From: Marchantia polymorpha subsp. ruderalis
Taxonomy: Eukaryota; Streptophyta; Marchantiopsida; Marchantiales; Marchantiaceae
Reading direction: 5' to 3'
Assembly: GCA_037833965.1 (NCBI GenBank)
Contig: AP031359.1
Span: forward strand, 1,856,001 to 1,920,000
DNA: 64,000 bases
The notes beneath the pieces are model-generated. The model saw only the letters and a program-made list of their open reading frames with translations. It had not been told where the DNA came from and did not search any database. Of the stretch, positions 1 through 17,289 are shown piece after piece. Every line of letters begins with the position of its first letter. Position 1 is the stretch's first letter. Made by a program: the position numbers and the translations under genes.

Positions 1-320
1 TCAAGCAAATATCTCTTTTTTATAGTGATATGTTTAAATAGATGCAACAATTGTCATATGTGATGATCAAGTATGCATTGCACTAGCAAGAAACCTTACA
101 CATAATTTTTGCACAAAGAGTATTGATATTCAATATCACTCCATTCGCGAGAAGTTAGAATAATGAGGAGATAAGATTTGGATGTTGCCCTACAAAATAT
201 ATGATGGCAGATCTGTTGGCAAAGACATTTGCAAGGGAGATTTGGCAAAAGCTATGGGACTGCAAAAAGTTTTCCATTTGTAGAGTGAAAATGTTGGATT
301 TAAGAGCAACGTGTAGTTAG
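1..320 (+). mobile_element. Ty1/copia remnant: RNase H C-terminus and start of 3' LTR
   Basis: From position 62 the + strand reads DDQVCIALARN, then HNFCTKSIDIQYHSIREKLE. This matches the end of the copia RNase H domain, where an H..RTKHIDI..HFIRE pattern is typical. After a stop and frameshift, 201-285 gives MMADLLAKTFAREIWQKL, the usual 'ADILTKAL' tail of copia pol. A purine-rich stretch just before 292 is followed by TGTTGGATTTAAG, a plausible LTR start. The element is truncated by the window edge. Family assignment rests on these motifs; the LTR end was not found. Confidence 0.6.
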
Positions 321-2057
321 TACATTGTAAATAATGTTTGTATTGAGATGTATTGAGAACAAAAAATAAAAAAGGGGAGAACAAATACAGTTGTAATATC
401 AAATTGTGCACATGTGGAATGGATAGGTGAAGAGATTAGATGACAATTAAGTTATACGATGAGTAATAAAAGGCATATTAAGATTAGACTTTAAAGTCAC
501 ATAGATATGTGCTACCAAATATTATAAGTAAAGTATTTCAAAAGAAGATCATATGAAAGATGAATGAGATAAGCTTTATACAATTTTTCTAATACCTTGA
601 AGCTACACTAGCTTTCACAACTAACTCTCTTTTTTTTTTCAAACTCAATGAGATAAAAACGGAAAGTAAACATTTGAATATTTTGAAAATAGTTATAAAT
701 ATGAAGTGAGGTAAATTAAGATGAAAACTCCATATTATGAACTGTTCTAATATCATATGTAATCTCCACATACTTCATATTTTGCAATAAAATGTTAGTA
801 CTGAAGAAGATGCATAGCATGTTGATTTAATATGATTAATCATATAAATTTTGAATTGAAATTGTCGATATTATAATTTATATAATAAATCTTGTTAGAA
901 ATTTTTTATGCCATTTGTATTAATTTCATTTGTTTGAGATAATTGCTTGTTCATCTTCTTGCATCTATGAAGAATAGGTTCAAAGTCAATGTTACGTTCA
1001 AGTATCATTGTTTTCGTGAGTATATAAATGATGTGCAATGTTGTAGGGTATCAAGGGATAAGATCTAATGTTCTTCACATGGATATCATTAAATTTGTGT
1101 AAGTTTACCATGTACATTTGTTATGAAACACTCATAATTCATGAATAATTCTATACATCTGCATATTAAGATTTTTTCATATCTGCATGATAAGATGAGA
1201 ACTTGCTACATGAAGTAAAGAGACAGAATTCAAATACATACTTATAATAAGAATATTCGTTAGGAAAATAAAATATCCCGTTTCAACAATCAAAGCAATG
1301 CTACGATTAGATATTGTGCAATATTAGTCAGTATGATAAGTTGCATGATCAATTTAAAGTTCAGTGTAAAATAGTACACAAGGATGGGAAGAATTCAAAA
1401 ATTTGTTCATGGATGTAGCAAACGGATGAAATTCGGCTTTAGAATGTTGGTGTGAATCTTGTTTTTCCCTCAAAACTGTTCACTGCGAGTAGACGTCCTA
1501 AAACTACTGAAGTAGACATTTTGCACAACATAATTGAACTTCTGACCCATTGATGAACAATAGTCCATCTTTGATTAAATATATATTTGTGTTAACCGAG
1601 TTACTCATCGAAAGAAAAATAAAAATTCTAATTTCGAAGTTTGTTTGGTGTCCAATCATATCATTATCAGCACGAACATAATCACGAAATAGACGGCATA
1701 CATACTCCCACCGCCCCAACGTACACTGACCTTGTAACGTTCAGTTAAGAACTTCCTACGCATTCTCAAACCATTCGGTAGAAATATACAACTTCAGATT
1801 CTTGTTGTGCCACATCTGACAGAGTTTCATGACACACGTCCCCGGCTGTATCGCTTGGTAGAAATGAGTGCCCGCATGCGAAAAACATCCATGTTGCTAA
1901 AACGAGCCTTCCTACCACATAAAGGTCACCCTTCGACACAAAAATTAGTAGAACGTGAAAACACTCATTCCATAATCCTACGCCAACAACTACAGCACTA
2001 CTGCTTCCAAGGGGACCTCAATATAATAAAACTTGCAAACACGGAAACTGCTACCCT
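321..2057. other. AT-rich region without recognisable gene
   Basis: It probably begins with copia LTR sequence. The remainder up to the SRPK stop codon is AT-rich and full of stops in all frames. The last few hundred bases would carry the 3' UTR of the leftward SRPK gene. No RNA gene or clear repeat was seen. Confidence 0.4.
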
Positions 2058-7199
<5,142 letters not shown>

Positions 7200-7450
7200 T
7201 GTATTAACTTAGGTAGAATAACCCTAGTTAGGGTTGAGGGAATTGCTGTCCGGATGGAGGAGAGCTACTCAAAGCTCTCTTTGAACACTTTAGAGCTTTT
7301 ATCAATAAAACTCTTATGTCGTTCCGGCGTAGCGTTACCGGAGTTGTTCGTCACGTAGCCGGCAGTGGCAGTGTGTCAGCGTTTATGTGTATGCTCGGAT
7401 CGGTATTTTGGGGTCTGCGTTTTTGCTTGTGTTCTCTTGGTAATAGAGCC
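7200..7450 (+). mobile_element. Copia-type LTR end with initiator-Met primer site
   Basis: The stretch starting TGTATTAACTTAGG carries an AATAAA-like signal near 7306-7311. It runs to 7436 and is followed at 7437-7450 by TTGGTAATAGAGCC, close to the plant copia primer-binding site TTGGTATCAGAGCC (initiator Met tRNA). The short leader downstream leads to an ATG at 7650 but is cut by the hAT insertion at 7686. The LTR start is a guess based on the TG end. Confidence 0.45.
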
Positions 7451-7699
7451 TGGGCTTCAAAATCACACATCGTCCGGATTTTTTTCCGGGTGATGGTGGT
7501 GTCAGTGCGCAAGATTCTTTTTGTAAAATTGCAATGTAATCTAGCCCAAGCGGTAGCCGGTGATGATCGTCATCGGCGTGTCGAGGGCAGCTGGAGAAGT
7601 CAAGGGCAGCTGGAGAAGTCAAGGTGAGACCGAATCAAAACCCTCAGGAAATGACGGTGCTCATGCATAACCTTAGGGCTGCAGGTAGGCTCGGCAAGG

Positions 7700-8340
7700 T
7701 AAAAGTTAAACGGGTAATTTAGGGTACTCTACCTTTACCCTTACCTAGTTGTTCGCGATATACCTTTACCTCTACTTTACCCTTTAACCGGGTAATTACC
7801 CGGTCAAAATAAAAAATACACTTTACCCTCAGTTTACATGGTAATTACACTGTCAAAATAAAAACTACATTTTACACTTAGTTTACCATTTAACCGGGTA
7901 ATTACCCATTCAAATAAAAAATACATTTTACCCTTAATTTACCATTAACCCGGGTAATTACCATTTAACCAGGTAATTACCCTTTAACCGGGTAATTACC
8001 CAATCAAAATAAAAATACACTTTACCCTTAATTTACCATTTAATTGGATAATTACTCGGTATAAAATGCACTTTACCCCTAATTACTTTACTCTTCACCC
8101 AAGTGATTACTCGGTAAATTATACACTTTACCATTTAATTGGGTAATTATCCAAAAAAAAACATTACTTTCATTTCATCCCATGATCTGGTAATTACCCT
8201 ATATAAAATTAAAAATCCACAGTACACTCACTCTTTCCGTTAACCATATAGTTACTCATTGAGAATAAAAGGAATATTTTACTTTTATTTACAAGTTAAC
8301 TTGATAACTACACAAATAAAGAGTAAAATATTTATTCCAA
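7700..8340. repeat. Left subterminal repeat array of the hAT element
   Basis: Degenerate tandem units of roughly 50-60 bp carry the core AACCGGGTAATTACCCGG followed by an A-rich stretch and ACTTTACCCTTAATTTACC. The core is palindromic. The same GGTAATTACC and TTTACCTTTACC words recur inside the right end (13830-14000). Subterminal repeats of this kind are usual transposase-binding regions in hAT elements; the binding role is inferred. Confidence 0.75.
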
Positions 8341-8346
8341 ACACTT

Positions 8347-10462
8347 TCAATTCAAGTTGGATTCAAATAACATTTTTTCAAATTGGCTATTGAGCATCTG
8401 CACTACACCGTCATCAAAAACTTCCTCGTACCAATCGTCTTGTTCGATCTCCAATTGATTGATGACATCTTCAATCTCATCGGTGGGGTTTTCTTTATCA
8501 GTGGATTTAATTGTTGCTGCTATTGCTCGGTTTGCCGGCACTTTGAGTCTCTTTGCATCCATCCATGAACGTAAGCACATGGTCATGATGAACACTTATG
8601 ACGATAGGGACTGTCGAGAGCTGGTAAACTCGCGACCAGCAACACTGTTGACGCGCTCAGATGGTGTTGACGTCGCCGGCGTCCCAAGATAATCCATGGC
8701 CATCTTATAGTGTGCAAGCAAGATTTCCATGCGGGCTGACCACCAAGACAAGATGTCGATAAAACCCTTACATTGGACGACGCCAATGGATAAGAATTGA
8801 TCTACCTCATCAAGCATGCTGCTATCGCTCTCTAGCTCGAACATGGCCTGAGAAAGCAAATTGGTCGGCTCTTCAGACTCAACAGTTGAAGCGTGTAATT
8901 GCAATTCGGCCGATTAGCGATGTTGAAGAGAATAGTGACGATCGAATGATATCTGTTAACTTTTTAAGCTGCACAGGATCAGATGGCTTTGCTATTTGTG
9001 GATTAAGGTAGGCTGCAACTATAGCGGGTTCTAGCACTAGTAATTTTTCATATTCTTCAATCTTTTCCCGCATTCCGGTAACCGTAATTCTAGGATTGAT
9101 CGCTAATAGTTGTAACTCACTCGTTTGGCAATGCTTCACAAGATGAGCAATGGAAAGCGGCAACAAGTCAAGCGTAGGTCTATTTTCTGCGGCAAGGTTT
9201 TGCATGACCTGGCGTGGCGCACGCAAAAAAGTAACCACATTGTTGATCATTTGTCATTGATCATCACAAAGAGGAGGACGACCGATGTCAATTGCAAATT
9301 GCTCCATGATACTGTCAATGATAGCCCGTTTCTCAAAAGCATCAACACCCATCTGATGTGTGGAATTCCACCGAGTTGGAGAATCTTGATGTGTCTGCTC
9401 CTTGCTGCTAAACCCTGCAGCCGCAGCCTCCAAGCGATATTGTTGCCGCATCATCTTGATGCGACGAATCTTAACAAGCGCATCACGCAACGCCTCCATT
9501 GAATGTTTTGTGAAACTAAGTACTTTGATAACAGCAAGTTGAATCGAATGATCAACACAACGCACATGATTAAAACTTGCCATCTGCTCAAAGCCAACTG
9601 ATGCATTGATCAGTTGAAACAAACGTCTAACTGTAGCGATAGCGTAAGAATCATTATCGCTGATCACGTTCAACAATCGTGTAAGTACGCCGGTGCCCAT
9701 GCCTTTCATATGTTCAAAAAGAGCAGTTCCAACACGTCGATCAACGCCGGTATCACATTCTACATCCAAGATTGTAAGTAAAAATTTTTTTGGCGAGAGT
9801 GTTTTGAGGTCAACCAAATGTGCAGTCACCACATAGAAGCCCTTCAGGTTTCAATTTGACCAGTCGTCCATTGTTAGAGAAAATGCAACATCTAACTTGC
9901 TGAAAAACATTCCTAGCATGGGCAATAAGATACGGTAAAGCTCCGTAATTCGCCTCAGAATTGTTCGTGTTGACGTAGGCTCATACCCGTTTGTGAGTGT
10001 GAAGACCATTTTCTTGAATCAATCACTACTGGCAGCACGTAAAGATATATCACCGCCAATGATGTAATCTACAACTGCATTTTCATACTTACGGAGCGTT
10101 TGTATCGAAAAAGCAGTCTTCCCAATTGTGGACTGGATCAAGTACTTGGACAACGGTTGAGAGCATGATACTTTGTTTTCTTTCAACCCATGTGCCGATT
10201 GCAAATGGGATTTCCAACCTGACGCATTGGTTTTGTGAGAATACCATCTTTTGCACAATGTACTGCGTTTCGACTTCTCCTTTGAGGGATCTCCAGATTG
10301 CCACTCTTGAACATACACCCAAGGAAAGTTTTGCTTCGATCGTTTGCGCTTGGAGGTACTCGAGGGCTCCACCAGTATCAATTCTGCAGAGTTACTAGTT
10401 TCCTCTTCATTATCTCCATCAAATTTGACAATGCTACTAACAATCTCGTTTGCAACGTTCAC
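8347..10462 (-). pseudogene. hAT transposase, broken
   Basis: Read leftward. The N-terminus (10462-10019) has a nuclear-type basic region and a BED-finger-like block ending WYSHKTNASGWKSHLQSAHG, in which the first cysteine pair looks incomplete. The catalytic-region block FSLTMDDWSN leads into VVTAHLVDLK near 9832; SPTRWNSTHQM (about 9370) is the typical hAT RWNST motif. The C-terminal dimerisation block is ILSWWSARMEIL, then MAMDYLGTPATSTPSERVNS, near 8765-8640. At least four in-frame stops (about 10018, 9863, 9254, 8598) and a frameshift near 8905 interrupt it. Two of the stops fall where tryptophan or another residue is expected. Order and length fit a single-frame transposase of about 700 residues. 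It is not functional as read. Confidence 0.85.
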
Positions 10463-12519
10463 ATCAGTTATCTTGATGCAAGATTAAGTTAGCTACAAAA
10501 GTGTACGTGCGAACCGTGTTGAGCAAGTTTTCAGAATTTTCTCCCCCTCTGAAATAAAATAAAAACATCATGTTAAAGAAGTATTTAAGTAATGAAGAAA
10601 ATGGATGAAGTGGAATTTGAACATAAATTTACACTACTCTAATGTAAGCTACATATTGACATCAACTAATTTAATATTTCACAATGTGATAACATATTTA
10701 TTTATTTATCTTCATACTAACTTAGTACCACTTATCCATTGGCAAATTCCCAAACTGCAATTATTATGATTTTCCAAAACATCAGTTATATTTTTAAGCT
10801 AGAAGCAAAAGTTTCTAAGTCTATCTTCGTGCATTAATGTTCTGGATATTTTCAAACATCTTTGCTTCTCAAAATGTCAAATGTTGGAAATTTAATGAAC
10901 AAGAGTATGGTGAGGCAAGAAAAAATGGTGAGTATGTTTAGATTACTAACCTTTTAAATATTCCAGTTTGCTCCATTATTGACTCGATTGAAAGCAGCTC
11001 CAAAGAGTATTTTCTTCTCTCCCGTAAGTAATTTTCTGAAATGAAATTAACACATCATGTTAATAAAAAAGTTTCACAAAAAAAAACCTTGATAGAGATA
11101 ATCTTCTAACCACATTACACCAGCCTTTCTGATCAAGTGCTGGCTCAGCACACTGAAGTTAGTGAACGCATTCAATATTTCGGCCACTCCATTTCAAAAT
11201 ACTTGGCATATGTTAAACATAAACAGAGACGAGAAAAATCCATGTTTATCCATCCATGTTTAGAAAATTGTTTTAGATATACTTCAACTACATCATAGTT
11301 AGATTCACTTCACTTCTGATTTATTGTCTACCTGTGCTCTGGTCACTTCTACTGTAAGTGATCACAATAAAATGTTCGTGTCTTGTATCTTAACGATGTT
11401 TCGATGCGAACCTGTAGATGGCATGATCACACGTGCGCATTTACTCACGTGGGCATGCTTGACAATACTATGTGTCCATTTAATTAAGAACGATTCATAA
11501 GGCAATAGCTAACAAGATAACAACTTACAGAAGATAACAAGATTGGTAAATGAAATTTGCGTTCGAAATTGCTCTGCCCAGCGATACATTGTCATATGCG
11601 ATCGGTTTTTGGTTGATCGGAAGAGGCAGTTTCAGGTTTTCTGCAAGGTGACTATTGTAATGAACACAGTTTCTAAGGGAGAATTGTAGGAGTGGACAAA
11701 ATTTGACGTGTCCAATTCGAATCTTTTCTATCTTCATCCGCTTCCCCTTTCGGGATGTTTAGCAAGGATTGTATCTACGAGTGACGGATGATCAATATAA
11801 TTTTAGACTAGTTCGACGCGTACTAGACAGCATAATGACTGAGTAATATTGGACACCTAAGTGACAATGAGATATCAAGCCTAAGGGTAGTACCCGCAAG
11901 GCAAGCGATCCAAGCAATCTATTATTTGTGGATATAGATGCGGTTAAGTCCAAGCAGGTTACTTCTGAACGAAAAGCCATTATCTTGTGTAAGTATTGTT
12001 CCTGTCTACATTGAAGAAATATTTATTTGACTGAAGAGTATGACCCAGAAGGTGTAAGTAAAAAGAAACTTGTAAAATTGTTGTGATTTCAAAAAATTGG
12101 GACAGGGAAAATAAAGGGCTGAATTTAGATTCACATGACGATGTCATGGAAATTGGAGACACCCCACGGGGATATCGAGTCAAACTCGGCTGCTGTGGAG
12201 TTGTACTATGACACCATGTGATCAATTTTGGTTAGAAGGAGGAGGGGGTCGGACAGAGAACCTGTCCGGCAATTTCAAGACCAAGATGTGAGAGGTTCTT
12301 AGCACAAGCTTTGAACCAAAAAGTAGATGTCCTGCCCTCCTCACGCCAACCTTCGAATCCTCGAATTGAGAAATTGTGGTTCATCAGTAATAAGAAAGTT
12401 TGAAGCAATAGAAGCCATCATAGCGGCAAATCAAACCAATAGGGAAACAATGTTCATCACTTCACTGATGAGATCAGACGTATGAAGCTTTTGCACATGA
12501 AGTCCACCTTTCTGCTGAT

Positions 12520-12555
12520 CACACCGAACACTACTTGCGCGCAGTGTTCGGTGTG
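12520..12555. repeat. 13-bp inverted repeat, short loop
   Basis: CACACCGAACACT (12520-12532) is exactly inverted at 12543-12555 with a 10-base loop. It is GC-richer than its surroundings and lies inside the hAT element. Function unknown. Confidence 0.7.
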
Positions 12556-12677
12556 GTCCGAAGTCAAGAGAATTTCATCAACAACTGCATTACACATCAA
12601 AAATTGAAATATGACGACTGTCGCACTTTGATATCAATCTAGCTATCTTTGTCTCTCATCTACAAAGGACGAGGAAG

Positions 12678-12716
12678 TCGCTGTAGAACATTCCATAACG
12701 GAATGTTCTACAGCGA
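12678..12716. repeat. 17-bp perfect inverted repeat, 5-base loop
   Basis: TCGCTGTAGAACATTCC (12678-12694) and its exact complement (12700-12716) flank the loop ATAAC. A transcript from either strand would form a stable hairpin. It lies in the non-coding part of the hAT element. Confidence 0.75.
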
Positions 12717-13224
12717 ACAAGAACCACATTGATGGTATGAAGTATTATTGAGGTTATGCACGCAGTCACGTTCCAACATACTTGTCATGTACAACGTTTT
12801 TTGAAGCACTGCTCTTGAATATTCGAGTGTTATAAAACACAGTATCAAAAAACTGATTGAGTGGCTGCAAAATATGAAGATCGCAGAGGATATACAAACA
12901 TTCCCTTTCCTATAGTAATTCTCCTGCATACTGCCTCCTGAATCAAATGTTAGACATTTGATTGCTTCATGGCTAAAGGCGATTCAATCTAGCCCATGAT
13001 AAAGGATTCTCTCCTCTCTCATGTTTGCGATACCTTATGCGGTTGCTTTGATAACAAGAAGTGTACGGTAAACGTGGGCAAATTACAGGATAGACTAGAA
13101 TGTGGCGACTAATGTCAGCAATTATCAATAACAAAGGTCCTTGATTTGCAGGATTACAAGCTCATTCTGTCACCACAATACGCCACTTCCAGAGTGAAGC
13201 ACTGTTTGAGATTTAAAGGAGTTA

Positions 13225-13800
13225 ACAAATTAGTTACTTCATGTGATGAGAAGTTATAGTTAAATGTGTGTGGTGCGAAGTTACCGTTTAATCTATGTGA
13301 TGAGAAGGTACTTCATTAGATTATTTTTTGCATATATATCGAGCACATCCAACTGTTTTCATCATTCTTCCACAACTCCTGATTCACGGGAGAGAAGGAA
13401 GTACACGAGAGAGGAAAAATTCTTGGAGCTGCACTCAAACGGGAGAGAAGGAGTACACAAGAGAGGAAGAATTCTTGGAGCTGCACTCAAACGGGAGAGA
13501 AGGAACCACGTGAGAAGAAGAACCCTTGAAGCTGCACTCAAACAAGTTCATTTTTGAGCACCTCGAATATGTAAAAGATCAGTAGCATAAACCAGTTCCC
13601 TGTGTCGTCCAAGAATTCTTCCTCTCTCGTGTACTTCCTTCTCTCCCGTGAATCAGGAGTTGTGGAAGAATGATGAAAACAGTTGGATGTGCTCGATATA
13701 TATGCAAAAAATAATCTAATGAAGTACCTTCTCACCACATAGATTTAACGGTAACTTCTCACCACACAGATTTAACGGTAACTTTTCATCACATGTGCAC
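13225..13800. repeat. Foldback element: about 190-bp inverted arms with tandem-repeat loop
   Basis: The left arm (about 13225-13435) and right arm (about 13600-13790) are nearly exact reverse complements. Both carry GATTCACGGGAGAGAAGGAA, the CATATATATCGAGCACATCC stretch and the GTGATGAGAAG-type outer repeats. The loop holds three tandem units at 13388-13440, 13441-13492 and 13493-13543 (53, 52 and 51 bp) sharing GGGAGAGAAGGA and GCTGCACTCAAAC. It sits within the hAT element, as either a nested foldback MITE or a rearranged internal segment. No target duplication was identified. Confidence 0.75.
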
Positions 13801-13819
13801 AAAAAATTGCCACGTTAAA

Positions 13820-14000
13820 GGATAAACACACTTACCTTACCTTTACATTACCTTTAAGTAATTATCCGAGTAATTACTCGGGTAGTGGGTAAGTTCGTCT
13901 GGATTACCTTTACTCTACCCTCTACCTTACCAATTCTGTATCTTTTTACCTTTACCCTTACCTTTTACCGTCTACCAGAAGGTAAAAGGTATTTTACCTT
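13820..14000. repeat. Right subterminal repeats of the hAT element
   Basis: Short TTACCTTTACC and AGTAATTACTCGGGTA words resemble the left array in inverted arrangement, and lead to the terminal inverted repeat at 14000-14016. The array is shorter than on the left. Confidence 0.65.
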
Positions 14001-14199
14001 ACCTTGCCGAGGCCTAGCTGCAGGTCGGGGATTGAGATGACATGCGTGTAAAAAAATTTTGCAGTCCTTTACAACTATTTTAAATGAGAGCATATCTATG
14101 TGGTTCGGAGTCTTTAAAATTGAAATCTGGTGCCAGTAGTAAGAATCTAGATACACACTTTGTATTCTTGGATTAGCCACTAAACTAGTTAAGTTCTAG

Positions 14200-14460
14200 T
14201 TAACCGAATTCAAATTTTAATTAGAGTTAGATTTAGGCTGAATCCTAGTTAGTGGTAGAATAGGAATTTATGCTATTTATTATATATAAGAGTACAATCC
14301 ACAACATGCAATGAACACTTTGCAAATTTTCAATGAATACCTAGTTGTAGACTTAGCTCAAGAGTGAAAAATCCCGTATATTCTTGTTGACTTCATGTTT
14401 TTGAATTTTTCTGTTTGTGGATTTTTTGAGTTCTTAGTCTTACAATTGTTATCAGAGAAG
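14200..14460 (+). mobile_element. Possible copia-type LTR end plus primer site
   Basis: A TATATATAAGAG promoter-like block (about 14282) is followed, about 160 bp on, by ...CTTACA and then TTGTTATCAGAGAAG (14446-14460), which resembles the initiator-Met primer site TTGGTATCAGAGC. No gag or pol could be recognised after it, so this rests on weak signals. Confidence 0.3.
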
Positions 14461-16219
14461 TTGCCAAACTTCTAGCAAACATGAATGATGAGAACTTATG
14501 AATCCAAGAGGTTGCAATTTTTTATTTCTACACCAAAAAAGACCGCTCGTAGAGCAAGCTCAAAGTGGAAGTAGTCATGGTGCTATCTTTCATCGCATTG
14601 TATATGTTGTGGTTAGAGCTTGTTTGATGTGAGTTCAATTATGTACCCACATTTGAATGTGATCTTAAGAGTAACAAAATCTTTCAATTAGCCTTGGCTG
14701 AGTAGTTAGAATGACAAAAAAGTATTAAAAGCTCCATAGTTTGAATATAATATTAAATGATCTTTTTCTAGGAATTATTAGAGAAAAATATTTTTAAAAT
14801 GAGATATTTAGTATCTTGTAGGATTGATATGGTTTAAAAAAAAATGACTACAACCAATAATTTATTGTTTGAATTTGATGGATCTCTTGTGCAGAAGATG
14901 AAGTTAAGAATAGAATGCACCAGAGTAATTGCAACAAGATTGAAGCCAGATAGGGTTCCTTGGATTCTCATAAACTTTGCAATCATTATATGTACGGAGT
15001 CCAAATGAAGTCGTCGTGACACAATAAGACACATTTCTAAGAGTCCTATGGTTGACCACAATGATTGAAAACGATGGCGGAGTTCAACTCAAGGTGGTTC
15101 TATATCTTATGAAGGTGTACAACTAGATCATCACAATTCAAAAGAATTGTTTCTTAAAGAGGAAAATGAACGAGGACGGCAAATACTCTTTGAATAGATC
15201 ACAAGAAAGTCTTATGATCAAGCCACAACTAGCTTCAATTTAAATGCCACCTTTGGCACCAATACCATCAACACAATAGTTTAGGCCAAATCATCCATGG
15301 CATTTTGCCATATATTGTCTGTATCAAAAGACTATTGCTTTGGCCTAGCTACTCAAATCTAACATGTGTCAATAGATCAATTTTGTCAAAGTGTAGATTG
15401 CGCGATTGAAGGCGGAGCTTGAAGAAAGTTGTGCAAGCTTTGATCTTCATATCGAGAGTATCTTCAAATGCACAATAAGGTTTTGAGCTTTAAAGCATTG
15501 GATCAATATCTTTTTTGCATTAGACCATTTTGTCACGAGCCTGATTTTGAAGACTGCGTCATTTTTGTGCGAGTAGTCATTTCATTTAGGTTTGACAAGT
15601 TTCTAGGTGATTGAGCTACAAGTGAGAGTTTGCTAGCTTGAAATAAAAATATTGCTATCATGTAGAAGAAGGTAGAGATTTAAGATAGAGAATGATCAAC
15701 AAAAATGTCCAATATTGAGTATTGAGCAAAAACGGGTAGAGTATTATAGATTCAACTGAAGTATGATTGTGGTAGGATCAGAAAAAGACCAGCATGCGAT
15801 AGAACAATGAGTTTTCTTGGTAATACAAATTTGGCTCTTAAGAAAAATACAATTGTTGGAGACAAAAACAACAACTATAGTGATAGTGATGATGGATGAA
15901 TGAGTTATAAGATAGACCGTAGTTCATGAATTTCTCAAAATTAACTTCAAAATTGTCTCAAAAATAAGAAAGTTTGTGGCTTGTGCTGGCCAGTTCAATT
16001 TTGACCTGATTCATTCCAATGCCTGTGAAAAATTGATGTGATTGGCAAATTGAGATATCATCTAGCTTTGTGATTGATTGTATGTCTGAATGAGAAACAA
16101 TTGCCATCATATTTTCACCAATTGTACTTTTGCTTTATTTTAAATCATTCGTCAAGTTGCCCAATGAATGATTAGATAGTTAACTAATGAATAACTAATC
16201 ATTCCAATTAATTGGTTAG
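14461..16219. other. Decayed AT-rich region, no gene recognised
   Basis: No frame stays open for a meaningful length and no protein motif was recognised on either strand. It may be the eroded body of the element whose LTR end lies at 14200-14460. Confidence 0.35.
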
Positions 16220-16303
16220 TTACAATGAGTTCTCTATTTAAGTACTAGAGAATAACTTTTAAAGGTGTAATTCTCTAGTTCTTAAATAGATAACTAATTG
16301 TAA
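16220..16303. repeat. 37-bp imperfect inverted repeat
   Basis: The arms at 16220-16256 and 16267-16303 share TCTATTTAAG and ACTAGAGAAT in opposite orientation with a few mismatches and a 10-base loop. It lies just upstream of the transposase-like pseudogene at 16376. Confidence 0.6.
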
Positions 16304-16375
16304 ACATTTTAAAGGCAACTCTTGCTTCTATTTCTTTCAATAAAAGGAAAATACTTAGTTTGATTTACTTCACAA

Positions 16376-17260
16376 TGCCTCCAAAGTATTCTAAGAAGAA
16401 TCTGCAGTTCCAAGATGAGCACGCGGTCAAGTATGATATGAAGATCACTGCTCGAGACTTGCAGACAAGCGCAATCTCCAACGTCACTTGTTGCTTTTGC
16501 ATTGTTTTTGGAAAGGAGTAGGCAGTTGGCAAGAAGCCGAAAGCTACGACCAATGTGAAATATTACAACTTGTTCTGCACTAATAATTACAAATCGCATA
16601 TCAAGACGCACCATGCACAAAAGTGAAAAGAGCATCGCAAGCTCTAGACTGCTTAGGAAAGAAAGCGTTCTTTGTGAATCAATCTGTGATTTTTATCAAA
16701 ATGATGATAGCTCATTTTGCAGGTGATGATTCTTTGCAATATTTGATCAATAAGTCCATTGTGGAGGCTATCATTGGGAAGTTGTTTTTTCATCTTGATG
16801 ATGTCAAAAGAGTTACCCATAATCGGACTCCATCTCATTTTAAATTGTAGTCTATTGAGGATGCAAGTGATGATGACCTTTGAGGAGACAAATACATGGT
16901 TGTTGTTAAGACACCGCAACGATTTCTTCTTTGCATCCAATACATGAGATGCGGTGCCGCTTTTTGATAGACATCTTGTTTGTTGCAAGCGACTTAGGAG
17001 CAAACTGATTTATCATATCTAGGAGGTTGCAGCAATGTCATGGCATCAAATTATTCAAGAATCGCCAGCGCTGTATTAGTTCAAATAATTTTGGATAAGA
17101 TGTCGCAAGTGTGGACGTTTTTCATCGCGTTGGATTGTTCCACTTATCAATTGATGTCTTATCCCAATGTTTGTTCTCAAATGAACATTCAATCTAGTAT
17201 CCAAAACTTCCATCTCCTGCCTATACCTTTGTTCAATCGTGTGGTGCCTAGTTTTTTGTT
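16376..17260 (+). pseudogene. Zinc-finger, hAT-like transposase pseudogene
   Basis: ATG at 16376 opens MPPKYSKKNLQFQDEHAVKY; then come a cysteine pair (TCCFC), NVKYYNLF and YKSHIKTHHAQK, a C2H2/BED-like finger layout. A stop splits this part, and a frameshift leads into 16623-16850 (FVNQSVIFIKMMIAHF, then EAIIGKLFFHLDDVKRVTH). More pieces at 17040-17260 (TFFIALDCSTYQLMSYPNVC) resemble the 'D.STH' catalytic region of a transposase-like family I know from plants and oomycetes. At least four breaks. Assignment to a hAT-like family is inference from this layout. Confidence 0.45.
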
Positions 17261-17289
17261 TTTTTTAAAAATTAACAAAAACTTAAACA

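Larger units (their letters stand above)
10463..13220. other. Non-coding interior of the hAT element
   Basis: About 2.7 kb, AT-rich, with no ORF of recognisable content on either strand. It contains two strong short palindromes (12520-12555 and 12678-12716) and leads into the foldback at 13225-13800. It may be 5' sequence of the transposase gene or filler acquired by the element. Confidence 0.5.
7686..14016 (-). mobile_element. hAT transposon with intact ends and 8-bp target duplication
   Basis: The left end reads TAGGCTCGGCAAGGTAA; the right end, reverse-complemented, reads TAGGCCTCGGCAAGGTAA. Directly outside, 7678-7685 and 14017-14024 are both GCTGCAGG, a perfect 8-bp target-site duplication as expected for hAT. 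The 6331-bp element holds a leftward transposase pseudogene (8347-10462), AT-rich subterminal repeat arrays inside each end, about 3 kb of non-coding sequence and a foldback. The perfect target duplication suggests the insertion is fairly recent relative to the decay around it, yet the transposase is broken. Movement would therefore have needed a helper, or the decay followed insertion. Confidence 0.85.

Noticed and set aside
190-411. Minus-strand ORF of 73 residues
   Set aside because: It lies opposite the copia tail and LTR start; hydrophobic composition comes from AT-rich DNA.
13388-13543. CRISPR-like spaced repeats
   Set aside because: The three units are directly adjacent, with no unique spacers, in a plant nuclear foldback.
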